A stretch of DNA of 57,848 nt from Aporhodopirellula sallentina SM41 (GTDB lineage: Bacteria; Planctomycetota; Planctomycetia; Pirellulales; Pirellulaceae). The position numbers and the translations under genes were made by a program. The notes beneath the pieces were generated by a model. It was not told where the DNA came from. It ran no database searches and was given only the letters and a program-made list of their open reading frames with translations. The DNA is taken from the NCBI RefSeq assembly GCF_000346505.1, contig NZ_ANOH01000334.1:1-57848 (forward strand), read 5' to 3'. This document shows, one piece after another, positions 27,923 through 37,210 of this stretch. Position 1 is the first letter of the stretch. Every line of letters begins with the position of its first letter.

Positions 27923-29026
27923 TTACGTGATCAGCATCGCGTCGCCGTAGCTGAAGAACCGGTATTCGGATTCGATCGCTTGGCGGTAGGCTTCCATGAT
28001 CAATTCGCGGCCTGCCAACGCACTGACGAGCACGAGCAGCGAGCTCTTGGGCAGGTGGAAATTGGTCATCAGTGCATCGACCGCACCGAATTGGTAAGGC
28101 GGTTTGATGAAGAGGTCGGTCGCACCGGTCCATTCTTTCAGCTCGCCCCCGTTTGCCGCGACGCTGCTTTCGAGCACCCGGACGCTGGTGGTGCCGACGG
28201 CGACGCATCGACCACCGGCGGCTCGGCGTGCCTGGATGTTCTGGCAGGTTTGCTCGTCGATCCGTCCCCACTCGTGGTGCATGTGGTGTTCGTCGATGTT
28301 GTCCGACTCGATCGGGCGGAAGGTGCCGATTCCCACATGCAGCGTGACCTCGTGGATCGCGGTTTGGCCTTTGCGGATGTTTGAGAGCAGGTTTTCGGTG
28401 AAGTGCAGCCCGGCGGTCGGCGCCGCGACGCTGGCTTTGTCTTCGTCCCGTTTGCTCGCGAACACGGTTTGGTAGTTCACGAGGTCGGCGTCGACCATTC
28501 GCCCGTCGCGGATGTACGGAGGAATCGGCACGCGGCCGAAGCGTTCGAGCCAGTGTGTCGGCGAGGTTTCGTGGCCGGCGAGGGAATCGTCGAGGTGAAC
28601 GGATTCGGCGAGCGGTCGGACGAGGAGGTGGCCTTCGTCGTCGCGGCCGATGACTTCGAGTTGGCCGCCATCACGGGCGTCACGGTCTTGCAGCGTAATC
28701 GTCTCGCCTGTCTTCAGCGTGCCGCGAGTTTTTGTGAGCAGTTCCCAGACGCCGGATTCCTGATCGCTGCGAAGGAACAGGCCCTGCCATCGTCCCCTGG
28801 TGCGGGTGCGGTAACCGATCAGCCGAGCAGGCACGACGCGGGAGTTATTGAGGACGAGTGAATCTTCCGCCCGGAGCAGTTCGGGAAGGTCGCGGACGTG
28901 GTGATGTTCGATCGTTCCTTTGGCTCGATCGATGATCATCAGCCGCGCGTCGACGCGATTGCGGAGTGGTTCTTGCGCGATCAGTTCACGCGGAAGCGTG
29001 TAGTCGTAGAGGTTGAGTGAATGCAT
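27923..29026 (-). CDS. queA: S-adenosylmethionine:tRNA ribosyltransferase-isomerase
   Basis: 367 aa; transfers and isomerises the ribosyl moiety of SAM onto 7-aminomethyl-7-deazaguanine in tRNA to make epoxyqueuosine. Matches the family from end to end: YDYTLPRELIAQEPL, VLNNSRVVPARL, GRVPIPPYIR, YQTVFASKRDEDKASVAAPTAGLHFT, LHVGIGTFRPI, GTTSVRVLES, and TNFHLPKSSLLVLVSA near the C-terminus. Starts 24 bp after the galT stop and probably is co-transcribed with it. Confidence 0.97.
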   Translation of the reverse strand: MHSLNLYDYTLPRELIAQEPLRNRVDARLMIIDRAKGTIEHHHVRDLPELLRAEDSLVLNNSRVVPARLIGYRTRTRGRWQGLFLRSDQESGVWELLTKTRGTLKTGETITLQDRDARDGGQLEVIGRDDEGHLLVRPLAESVHLDDSLAGHETSPTHWLERFGRVPIPPYIRDGRMVDADLVNYQTVFASKRDEDKASVAAPTAGLHFTENLLSNIRKGQTAIHEVTLHVGIGTFRPIESDNIDEHHMHHEWGRIDEQTCQNIQARRAAGGRCVAVGTTSVRVLESSVAANGGELKEWTGATDLFIKPPYQFGAVDALMTNFHLPKSSLLVLVSALAGRELIMEAYRQAIESEYRFFSYGDAMLIT

Positions 29027-29064
29027 GCCCTAAGGTAACACACGCATGCCCTAGCGTAACACAT
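29023..29064. repeat. 21-bp tandem duplication at the galT/queA junction
   Basis: GCATGCCCTAAGGTAACACA (29023-29043) is repeated with three mismatches at 29044-29064. One copy contains the queA start codon, the other the galT stop codon. Confidence 0.85.
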
Positions 29065-30865
29065 AGCGTGGGTCGCTAAGTCTCGCTTGCGCCCGGTAGG
29101 CTTTGGCAGCGGTTTCGGGATAGATCGGATTAATCATCGCACCGGTGGCGAGTTCAAAACCGGCCAACCGGGAAATCCGCGGGAAGATGTCGATCGCCCA
29201 GTGCTGTGACTCCATCGCGCCTTGGAAGTTGACCGGGCACGTGTGCACGAGCATGTTGTACGCGGTTTGAGGCCGCAGGGCTTCGAGCCACCGGACGACT
29301 CTCAGGGCGAGCCGTGCCAGTTCCGCGAGCGGGCGTTCGTGAAGTTGGCTGAAGCACGGCATGTGCTCTTTCGATGTCAGTCGCACCTGCATCGGGAAGC
29401 GACTGGCGAAGGGGCAGTAAGCGACGAACGAATCGGTTTGGCTGACGATTCGAGTCTTGTCTTCCAGTTCGCTGCGAATCAAATCGCACTGCAGGCACGA
29501 ACCGTTTCGAGCGTGGTGGGCCTGCAGTCGCCGGGTGACCTGTTGGACGACAGCGGGGACGCGGTTGGTCGCGATCAGTTGGCTGTGGCTGTGTTGCAGC
29601 GAGGCGCCGGCGTCGCGTCCGACGTTCTTGAAGATGCTGACGTGTTGCACGCCCGGCACGCTTCGCCAGTAACGGATTCGATCCGCGTATGCGGTGAACA
29701 CGAGTGCGATCTCCGACGTGTTCAGCTCGCCGAGTGATTCGGTGTGCCGCGGGGCCTCGATGATGACTTCGTGTCCGCCCATCGCGGCTTCGGACGGGAA
29801 CAGTTTGCTCGAGTCGGAACGTTTGTTTAATGCGGAGTGTTGTTTGTAGATCGCTTGAGCGTGGCTACATGAGGTGAACGCCCCGCTCGAGCGATGTCGG
29901 CGTGCGGATGCGGGCATCGCCTCTTTTTCGGCTCGCTGATCGTTGGCGTCTTGGTTGGGCGGGATCGCGACTCCGGCGTCTTCGAGACGGCTGACCGCCG
30001 GGTAGAGGTTCGGGACGACGCGGACTGACCAGTCGCTGGCATCACCGCTTTGTTGGATCGCCGGGGTGTTGTGAGGGTTGTCATCGTTGTCGACACTCGC
30101 GACCCAAACCGGGTTGGGCGTTCGGTGTTCTTCGCCGGCGCAGAACGGGCAGTCAATGTCTGCGGTCGGTTTTACCACGACGTTGCCGAATTGGTCGGGA
30201 CGCTGGGAACGTGTCGTTGCGAACCAGGTCCACTCTCCGGTGATCAGATCCAAACGAGACTGGCCGACCTTCGGGTCGTTCGTTGTGGAGGCGTCGTGTG
30301 AGTGGTCGTCGGCATGTTCGTGAGCGTGGGCTTCGCGGCGGACGTTGGTGTCCGGTGTGAAGTGCATGTGCAGACCACGTTCAACGCCGATCGGTTGATC
30401 CGTCGGGGCGGATTCGGTTTGGGTGGCGTTGAGGTCTCCGTTGCTATTGCTCTCGTCGGCCGGTTGGGTCGGGTTGGTGAGAGCCGAGTCGATCGGCGAC
30501 GCGTCGGCTTTGCGAGCGTGGACCGCGTGGGGCCGGTCGGAAGTTTTTTCGGGGGTTTGGGATGGGTGGGACGGCGAGGTGTTTGTGCCCGAAAAAACCG
30601 CCTTCAGGTCATAGAGTTGGCTGTCTTGCGCGTCGATACGTTGACGACGGATTGACTGCGGCGAGTGAGATTCGGACATCGGCGCGTCCTTGTCCGAATC
30701 GGGGTTGGCAACATTGGGGCGAGGAGTCTGCTGCGTTTCGGCAGCCGCATTGGCGAGGGTGTCCCCGTCGGTCAATCGCTTGTCTCGGTTACTCGCACGC
30801 AGCTTGCTGTTATCGCGTCGGCGCCGTAGACGGTCGGCGTTCAGTTCGACGCGAGTAATAGCCAT
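29051..30865 (-). CDS. galT: Galactose-1-phosphate uridylyltransferase-like protein with long disordered N-terminus
   Basis: 604 aa; the usual family length is about 330-350. The C-terminal 400 residues form a GalT/HIT-type nucleotidyltransferase: RLDLITGEWTWFATTRSQRP, CPFC zinc pair, GGHEVIIEAPRH, and the catalytic HxHxQ as HSHSQ (Leloir pathway, UDP-glucose + Gal-1-P). The first about 195 residues are low-complexity, polar and His-rich near HAHEHADDHSHD, with no homology I can name. The real translation start could be internal (Met at residue 63, or a start just before the domain), but the codon usage stays gene-like to the ATG at 30865. Lies between glgA and queA. Confidence 0.85.
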   Translation of the reverse strand: MAITRVELNADRLRRRRDNSKLRASNRDKRLTDGDTLANAAAETQQTPRPNVANPDSDKDAPMSESHSPQSIRRQRIDAQDSQLYDLKAVFSGTNTSPSHPSQTPEKTSDRPHAVHARKADASPIDSALTNPTQPADESNSNGDLNATQTESAPTDQPIGVERGLHMHFTPDTNVRREAHAHEHADDHSHDASTTNDPKVGQSRLDLITGEWTWFATTRSQRPDQFGNVVVKPTADIDCPFCAGEEHRTPNPVWVASVDNDDNPHNTPAIQQSGDASDWSVRVVPNLYPAVSRLEDAGVAIPPNQDANDQRAEKEAMPASARRHRSSGAFTSCSHAQAIYKQHSALNKRSDSSKLFPSEAAMGGHEVIIEAPRHTESLGELNTSEIALVFTAYADRIRYWRSVPGVQHVSIFKNVGRDAGASLQHSHSQLIATNRVPAVVQQVTRRLQAHHARNGSCLQCDLIRSELEDKTRIVSQTDSFVAYCPFASRFPMQVRLTSKEHMPCFSQLHERPLAELARLALRVVRWLEALRPQTAYNMLVHTCPVNFQGAMESQHWAIDIFPRISRLAGFELATGAMINPIYPETAAKAYRAQARLSDPRYVLR

Positions 30866-31017
30866 GAGAGCTTCCGGTGTTAGTTGCTGAGCCGGGTAGG
30901 GTGCGTCGAGTCGGGCACCCGACCGCGCATGAGCGTCCCGTCATTCTACGGAATTTTTTCGCCATGCTAGGGGGTAAAATGGTGGCATTTCTTCGCAGTT
31001 TCTTTCCATAGCAATTT

Positions 31018-32505
31018 CTATTTTCCGACACGTCGTTTAAGGGAAATCGTCCGCGCGTAGAGGTCAATGTATTGGAACGCACTTTTCCGCCACGACCAGT
31101 CGCGCGTCATCCCCTGGTTGACAATTTTTTTCCAAATTTCTTTTTCGTGGAAACGCAAACGAAGAGCGTCGCCGATCGCGCGGTCCAAGGACGCGGCGTC
31201 GTACGAGCGGAGGTGGAAACCGGTTGCTGTACCGTTGTTAATGGTTTCCTCGGTTGTGTCGACGATCGTGTCGGCGAGGCCGCCGGTGGCGGTGACGATG
31301 CAGACCGTTCCGTAGCGCAGGCTGTAAAGTTGATTTAATCCGCAAGGTTCATATCGGCTCGGCATCAGGAAGAGATCGCTCGAGGCTTCGATCCGGTGGG
31401 CGAGCGGATCGCTAAACCCGATGTGTGCGGCGATTTGATCTGGGTGTTCCTCTTTGAGCCATTGCAGTTCGCTCTCGATGACCGGATCGCCACTGCCGAG
31501 AACCGCCCACTGCGTCGGTCGCCCTTCGCGTAAGTGTTCTCGCATGACAGGCAGGATCAGGTCCCAACCTTTTTGCTCGGCGAGTCGCCCGACCAGACCG
31601 ATCAGAGGAACGTCCGGGTCACTGGGCAGACCCATTTCAGCCTGCAGCGAAAGTTTGTTTTCGAGTTTGCCGCTCTCCCAAGTTTCCACGTCGTAGTTTC
31701 GTACCACGTGGACGTCTTTCGCCGGGTTCCAAATCTCCGTGTCAATGCCGTTGATGATTCCGCTGACCCGGTCGCCGAGGCTGCGGAGGATCGGATCGAG
31801 ACCGCATCCGTGTACGGGGGTTTTGATTTCTCTCGCGTAAGTCGGGCTGACCGTGCAGACGTGATCCGCCGACACGATACCTGTCTTGAGAAAATTCATT
31901 CCGCCATAGAACTCAAACGACTCACTGCGAAACTCATCCCACGGCAGTCCGGTTAACGGGAAGGCTTCGGCGGAGAACGAACCCTGGTAGGCGAGGTTGT
32001 GGATCGAGAGGACGGTCGGGGTGTCGACCGGCAGGCCGCCGCATCCGCTTTGGATCAACGCCGGGACGATCGCCGATTGCCAATCGTTGCACTGAATCAA
32101 GTCGACGCGTTTGCCGAGTCGTTTCATGACCTCGATCGCAGCCCGACTGTAGAAGATGAATCGCTCGGCGTTGTCGCGGTAGTCACCGTGTTTGTCGCCA
32201 TAAAGATACGGCCGCGAGTAGTACATCGGTTGGTCGATGAAGTACACCGGCACATTGCCCGCCGGCAGCGTGCTCTTGAGGACGCGGCCACCGACGATTC
32301 GGTCGCCGGGCATGTCGATGGCAAAGCTGATATCGGTTCGCTCGATCGGAATGCCCGCCCGGCGGATGCTGTCGAACGCCGGCATGATGACCGAGCATTG
32401 GTGACCAGCCGAGGCGACCACGCTAGGAAGTGTGCCGCACACGTCGGCGAGCCCGCCGGTTTTCGCGAAGGGGACCGATTCCGTGGTGAGGTAGACGATG
32501 TTCAA
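31018..32505 (-). CDS. glgA: Glycogen synthase (ADP-glucose type)
   Basis: 495 aa from TTG at 32505, the usual size for GlgA; the frame remains open for 218 codons upstream but that sequence is unrelated and runs into repeats. GT5 features: N-terminal KTGGLADV ADP-glucose loop, HNLAYQG, VSPTYAREI, GIINGIDTEIWNP and the C-terminal donor-site sequence RYEPCGLNQLYSLRYGT. Elongates alpha-1,4-glucan from ADP-glucose in the cytoplasm. Followed on the same strand by galT after a 152-bp gap. Confidence 0.94.
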   Translation of the reverse strand: MNIVYLTTESVPFAKTGGLADVCGTLPSVVASAGHQCSVIMPAFDSIRRAGIPIERTDISFAIDMPGDRIVGGRVLKSTLPAGNVPVYFIDQPMYYSRPYLYGDKHGDYRDNAERFIFYSRAAIEVMKRLGKRVDLIQCNDWQSAIVPALIQSGCGGLPVDTPTVLSIHNLAYQGSFSAEAFPLTGLPWDEFRSESFEFYGGMNFLKTGIVSADHVCTVSPTYAREIKTPVHGCGLDPILRSLGDRVSGIINGIDTEIWNPAKDVHVVRNYDVETWESGKLENKLSLQAEMGLPSDPDVPLIGLVGRLAEQKGWDLILPVMREHLREGRPTQWAVLGSGDPVIESELQWLKEEHPDQIAAHIGFSDPLAHRIEASSDLFLMPSRYEPCGLNQLYSLRYGTVCIVTATGGLADTIVDTTEETINNGTATGFHLRSYDAASLDRAIGDALRLRFHEKEIWKKIVNQGMTRDWSWRKSAFQYIDLYARTISLKRRVGK

Positions 32506-32686
32506 GGTAACACCGGGGGTAGCAATGAAATTTGACAGGGATGATTCAGCAAGGATGCAATAACTCTCGGTCGTCCGGCGACCCGAGCGGCCCAAAATAG
32601 ACTTCGGGGGACAGAAAATAATGTTTTTCCTGTTCCCGATTCGATCCGGCGCCGCAAAACCGCAACTCACACAATAAACTAAGGTG

Positions 32687-32787
32687 CTATCCGAAAACTT
32701 CGGTAATTTGATTTGCCGGCGGGCGATGGCCCGGATGTCCCGTGCAACCACGGTGAACACCATTCGGCTGATGCGTTTTTGGATAGG
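32687..32787. repeat. Miniature inverted-repeat element, unit 1
   Basis: Begins CTATCCGAAAAC and ends GTTTTTGGATAG, which are reverse complements with one mismatch; about 100 bp. The inner sequence shares CAACCACGGTGAACA-type segments with unit 2. Confidence 0.8.
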
Positions 32788-32792
32788 TCCTA

Positions 32793-32904
32793 AGAACCTA
32801 GCCGAAAACTTCCGTGAATCGATAAGTGGTCGGGCATTGGTTCGTCTTTTTTCGTAGAAACCACGGTAAATGACGACCGACGCATGAGTTCTCGGATAGG
32901 TTCT
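32793..32904. repeat. Miniature inverted-repeat element, unit 2
   Basis: About 112 bp with 19-bp terminal arms AGAACCTAGCCGAAAACTT and GAGTTCTCGGATAGGTTCT (16 of 19 complementary). It lies 6 bp after unit 1 in the same orientation. Confidence 0.8.
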
Positions 32905-32982
32905 CAAAGAAACATAGGACGGGATGGTGTACCGAGATGACTCCCGTCGTTGCCCCTTTAAACGTTCCCCCAAACGCTTTTG

Positions 32983-35900
32983 ATGCCGCTTTCGCTCGTT
33001 GATTTCTGGAAACGCTTGATTCAAAGCGGGCTGGCGGATGCCAGGGTTCCCAAGCAGTGGGCTGCTGAATTTGCCGATGAGCACGAGTCGAAGCCGCCGT
33101 CGGACCCGATGGCGTTGACGCAGTGGTTGGTGAGGAAAGGAAAACTGTCGCGGCTGCACGCCAAATGTCTGCTCGCCGAAGCGGACCCGTCGGGCCTATC
33201 GGATTCCTCTGACCCGTCGGATTCCTCAGACCCGTCGATGCGTTTTCCGGTTCTGCGGATCGCACCTTTTGTTCAGGCGGCCGATCAGGCACCGGCGCCG
33301 TTCTCGCGTTGGACTCCGGTTGTCCATGATTCCTATCCGGATGATGCCGGCGTTCTGCTGCAGATCGTGCCTTCCCAATTAACGCCGGCCGACGGTGATT
33401 GTTTGCGGACGATCGCGGGACTCACCGGACCGGGCGTTCCCGACATGGAATTGGCAGCGTTGCCGGGCGGGCCGCTGGGGACGAAGCCGACGACGATTCC
33501 GTTGGACGAGTCGCTCGACGTGGTGGGGCTGTATGCGAAGTTGCCAACCGGAAAAATGTTGAGCGACCCAATGCGGTCCGGAGCCGAGCCCGCTTCGGCG
33601 ACCAAATGGACGGTTGCCGATATCGCGTTGTTAATCGACGCGCTGAGCAAGACGTTGTCGGCGTTTGCCGCGCAGGCCGATGGAGAATTGGCGTTCCCGC
33701 CGATGCCTTCGCCCGAACGTATCTGGGTTTCCGAGAGCGATCCCGACACGCCATTGTTGTGGATCGACCCGACTGACTTTCTTTCATCCGAGGCACTCGG
33801 TTCACAACCAACGATCGCCACCGCCGAGTCGAGACTGCTCTACGCCGCACCGGAAGTCGTTGACAACGTCACGGGTGCCGGCGGCGCGGCCGAGCAACCC
33901 GTTGCGGCGAACCGTCAATCGTTCGAACGACAGGCGGTGTACGCGCTGGGGTGTTTGGCGTATCGGTTGCGGTTCGGTCAACACGCCTTCGCGGCGGCCA
34001 AAGAAGAACAGATTCGTTCGCGGCAGTTGCGGTTCGAACCGCCCGAGTTGACCGAGGCGGTATCCAAGGGGGCCGCGGGGGATCCGTTGCTGCGGGTGCT
34101 CGCGTATGCCCTGGCAAAAGACCCGGACGAGCGGTTCCCTTCCCTCGACGCGTTCGCTACCGCACTCAACGCTGCGGTTCGCGTAGTGAAGGAACCGGCC
34201 GAAGCGAAACGGCCCGCTCAACCGGCAACCGAGAGGAAGAACCATTCCGCTGCGCCGAAAAAAGACCTGCCCGTTCCGGCGGCAACACCGGCCCAAACGC
34301 CGAAGGTGACGGACAAGTCTCAAACCAAGCCGGTCGCAACGAAGGAAACCGCCGCGCCACCGAAGAATACACCGAAGAGCACGCAGAAAAGTAAAACGAA
34401 GAAGGCGGACACCACTCAGAAACCGGACGCTGCGAGTGAGCCAGACGCTGCGAGCAAACCAGACGCTGGGAAGACGGAACCGTCGCCGCCGGTTATCGAA
34501 GAGCGTCAACAGAGAAACGAGCCGGCCGGCTCAACGCAGTCGTCGACTGATCAGGCCACCGGATCCGAAAAGGCGAATGTCCAAGAGGCTCCAGCCGAAA
34601 CTCCGGTCGGTGTTCCTTCGCCGCAGCAAACCGCAGCGGCTACTGTGTCGGCTCATACCGCGTCGACTCATGTCTCGGTACCGCCGCGATCTCGTGCGGT
34701 GCGTGTCCGCTCCGGTCGCCGGCGGACCGCGTGGTATGTGCTCGGCAGCATGTGGGTGCCGATCTTTTTGTTGATCCTCGCGCTCGCTTTCCAAGATCCC
34801 AACGAACCGCCCCGCGTGGTCAAGCGAACTCGGCCGCCGATTCCGGCGGTGATCCCTTCGGTGACCGGGCGCCGTCCGACTCCGCCGACACGGTCAACTT
34901 CGCCCACTCGTCGACCGCCGCGTGACTCCCAACGCGATAACGGGACAATCGAATTGGTTTCGGATCCCGCAATGTTGTGGGCGTCCCCTTCTGTGGTCAT
35001 GGGCGAAACGAAGTCGGATGCGACGTTACCGCCAACGGCCTTGTTGCCTCCCGGGCCCGCGGCGGTGCTGACGTTTGACATCAATCGTTTGTCGGCGACC
35101 GGGCTGCGGGATGTGTTTGATCCCGAGCTCGCTCCGTTGATCGAACAATTCGAAAAACGAACCTCGATCCCACTGGGCGACGTTCGCATGTTGTCGATGG
35201 CATGGTTTCCTGGCAAAGGCGGTGTCCCGGAGGTCGCGATGGCCGTGCATCTGCGAACGCCGCAACCGATCGATCAGCTCACCGAAGCGTGGGATGTTTC
35301 GATCGCACAGTTGCCCGGCGGCATCAAATTGTACGCGGGCGACGATCCTGAAAGCGACGCGTTCTATCCGCACTTTGTGTCAGAGGCAGGCGAGTCAGAA
35401 CCGCAAACGGACGGTGACGAAAACGCGGGAACCGGTGAGGCGCCGGCGAGTGATCGGGTCGACGCGTTCGCCATCGGTTCGATCGCGCGAACCAAAGAAG
35501 TCGCCGAGGTCGAAGGGGCCCCGGTCCTGCTGCCGAGATTGCTCGAAGAGTTGTGGGAGTCTGCGGAACCGACCGACGCGATCACTTTGTTGACCCAGCC
35601 GAACTTCTTGATCGCCGATGCGCGGACTTGGGTGGACGGGACGGCGCCGACTCTTTTGTCATGGGTGCAGTCGACATTGATTCCCGAGTGTGGAGGAATT
35701 TTGGTCAGGGTCGCGTCTGTTCCCCCGTCAGACGCTGGCGTGGAATCGTCGGACACGTTCGCGCCGGGCACGCACGGCAGTTTCCTCGAAGTACATCTGG
35801 CGGCCGCGCCGAGCATGGACCCGGAAAAACTGAAGTCGAAAGTGCGGGCACGCCTCGAGGAAGCCCCGTCGGCGGCCGAAGATTTTTTGGTGACGCGAGA

Positions 35901-36522
35901 GGTCGATCCGTCGTGGCGATTGTTGGCCGCTCGTCTGCCGAGCATGTGGGCGTTCGTGGGCGAGCAGACTCGTTCGGCGTCGATCAAACGGGAGGTGATC
36001 TTCAATACTTATCTGCCGCCACTCGCGTTACCGCAGGTCGCCTTGGGAACCTTGTTGGCTGCCAATACGACAACGACGTCGGCAATGTCCGCGGCGACGG
36101 AGAATATGGAAAAACTGACGCTCGCGGAGATGCTCGATCGTCCGATGTCGGTCAGTTTCGGCCAAGAGTCCCTGCAATTCGCGGTGGATACCATCATCAA
36201 CGAGTTCGCCGCGGACCTGCCCAAAGGCAATTCGCCGCCCAAAGTTGAGATCATCGGTGGCGATCTGCAGTTGATGGGGATCACTCAAAACCAACAGGTG
36301 CGAGATTTTGCAAAAGACAACCTGCCGCTGCGGAAAGTGTTGACCGATCTCGTGCTCGGGGCGAACCCGGACCGGACCGCGACCGGACCGAATGACCCGA
36401 AACAGGCATTGATGTGGGTCGTCGTTGGCGAAGGGGATGAAGCGGAAATTCGCATTACGACTCGCGAGGCGGCCGCAAACAAGGGCTACACGTTGCCCGA
36501 AGAATTCAAATTGGATCAGTAG
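32983..36522 (+). CDS. Large membrane protein with degenerate protein-kinase-like domain
   Basis: 1179 aa from ATG at 32983. Residues 1-70 are helical; about 85-405 resemble a eukaryotic-type Ser/Thr kinase that has lost its catalytic residues: no Lys-binding VAIK, HRD or DFG is visible, but the C-lobe outline remains (YAAPEV, QAVYALGCLAYRLRFGQHAF, and RVLAYALAKDPDERFPSLDAF, which matches the helix motif before the kinase end). A Pro/Ala/Lys/Thr-rich linker with small repeats (EPDAAS KPDAG) follows, a single transmembrane segment at about 583-605 (VLGSMWVPIFLLILALAF), and a large C-terminal extracytoplasmic part of unknown fold. Possibly a binding scaffold rather than a kinase. Stands alone. 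Confidence 0.7.
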   Translation: MPLSLVDFWKRLIQSGLADARVPKQWAAEFADEHESKPPSDPMALTQWLVRKGKLSRLHAKCLLAEADPSGLSDSSDPSDSSDPSMRFPVLRIAPFVQAADQAPAPFSRWTPVVHDSYPDDAGVLLQIVPSQLTPADGDCLRTIAGLTGPGVPDMELAALPGGPLGTKPTTIPLDESLDVVGLYAKLPTGKMLSDPMRSGAEPASATKWTVADIALLIDALSKTLSAFAAQADGELAFPPMPSPERIWVSESDPDTPLLWIDPTDFLSSEALGSQPTIATAESRLLYAAPEVVDNVTGAGGAAEQPVAANRQSFERQAVYALGCLAYRLRFGQHAFAAAKEEQIRSRQLRFEPPELTEAVSKGAAGDPLLRVLAYALAKDPDERFPSLDAFATALNAAVRVVKEPAEAKRPAQPATERKNHSAAPKKDLPVPAATPAQTPKVTDKSQTKPVATKETAAPPKNTPKSTQKSKTKKADTTQKPDAASEPDAASKPDAGKTEPSPPVIEERQQRNEPAGSTQSSTDQATGSEKANVQEAPAETPVGVPSPQQTAAATVSAHTASTHVSVPPRSRAVRVRSGRRRTAWYVLGSMWVPIFLLILALAFQDPNEPPRVVKRTRPPIPAVIPSVTGRRPTPPTRSTSPTRRPPRDSQRDNGTIELVSDPAMLWASPSVVMGETKSDATLPPTALLPPGPAAVLTFDINRLSATGLRDVFDPELAPLIEQFEKRTSIPLGDVRMLSMAWFPGKGGVPEVAMAVHLRTPQPIDQLTEAWDVSIAQLPGGIKLYAGDDPESDAFYPHFVSEAGESEPQTDGDENAGTGEAPASDRVDAFAIGSIARTKEVAEVEGAPVLLPRLLEELWESAEPTDAITLLTQPNFLIADARTWVDGTAPTLLSWVQSTLIPECGGILVRVASVPPSDAGVESSDTFAPGTHGSFLEVHLAAAPSMDPEKLKSKVRARLEEAPSAAEDFLVTREVDPSWRLLAARLPSMWAFVGEQTRSASIKREVIFNTYLPPLALPQVALGTLLAANTTTTSAMSAATENMEKLTLAEMLDRPMSVSFGQESLQFAVDTIINEFAADLPKGNSPPKVEIIGGDLQLMGITQNQQVRDFAKDNLPLRKVLTDLVLGANPDRTATGPNDPKQALMWVVVGEGDEAEIRITTREAAANKGYTLPEEFKLDQ

Positions 36523-36577
36523 GCGAAGCCGTGGGAATGCCGCGGGGCCGCCGCCCTGCCCCGGGGGGTTGAGTGTT

Positions 36578-36691
36578 CGTCGTTGGTCTCAGCTCTCGTT
36601 TCCCGTAGCGGATTTTGGTGGAAATCCTCCTGCCGCAGCGTCTTCAACGGCATCCACGCCCCCTACCCGAGAACCAAGCCGCGTCGGAATA
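36578..36691 (+). repeat. Palindromic element family A, copy 4 (degenerate)
   Basis: Same orientation as copy 1. The hairpin arms have decayed (GTAGCGGATTTTGG...), but both flanks are kept: CAGCTCTCGTTTCC before it, CCTACCCGAGAACCAAG and GCGTCGGAATA after it. Confidence 0.75.
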
Positions 36692-37077
36692 CTCGAGCAT
36701 CTTGAATTTGCACGTGTCCGATCCCCGTAGATGGATTCACCGGAATTCAGCCCTCCAAGGTCTCGCGATCCAGGCGGCATCACTCTGGAAACGCGTCGGC
36801 GGGGCTCGCGTGCCGGTCTGGCTCAGTTTGCGGTAGGGCTCACTTGCCTGTCCTTCATAGTGAACCTGGAGTACAATACCGAACGCCTCGGGCGCGATGC
36901 AGATCGTTTGCGAGTTCCGCCAAAATGGCAGCCAAATGCGTTTGGCAAGCGAATTGCTAGATTTGCTGTTGATCCGGGCGTGGATTTCGACCCACACTAT
37001 TTGTGAGCATGCATCGTGTGCCGTTCGAGCCTGGGTTCCAGACAACCGAATCCGTTTCGTTCGCACCGAACGACTAG

Positions 37078-37143
37078 TAGCAACTCAGAGACATCTAGCG
37101 ACTTAAACAAGTAGCGACTCAGACAAGTAGCGACCCAGATTGG
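37078..37143. repeat. 16-18 bp tandem repeats upstream of the IscA-like gene
   Basis: Four units of the form TAGCGACTCAGACAAG, the first being an 18-bp variant, ending about 70 bp before the ATG at 37211. They might serve as spaced binding sites, or be slippage products. Confidence 0.75.
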
Positions 37144-37210
37144 CCTGCGAATCAGGTTCGATCCGTACCAAACATTTCCGACCCCTCCTTCCTGGGAGTT
37201 CATCTCAACG

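Larger units (their letters stand above)
32506..32982. other. Divergent intergenic region with two TIR elements
   Basis: 477 bp between the divergent glgA and the pseudokinase-like gene. It holds two adjacent miniature inverted-repeat elements (32687-32787 and 32793-32904) and presumably both promoters. No RNA gene recognised. Confidence 0.6.
36523..37210. other. Gene-free stretch with two repeat types
   Basis: 688 bp. Holds a degenerate family A palindrome at 36578-36691 and short tandem repeats (37078-37143). Small open frames here lack start signals and family resemblance. Confidence 0.55.

Noticed and set aside
32506-33159. 218-codon upstream extension of the glgA frame
   Set aside because: It crosses both inverted-repeat elements and runs into the divergent gene; GlgA length and motifs fit the TTG at 32505.
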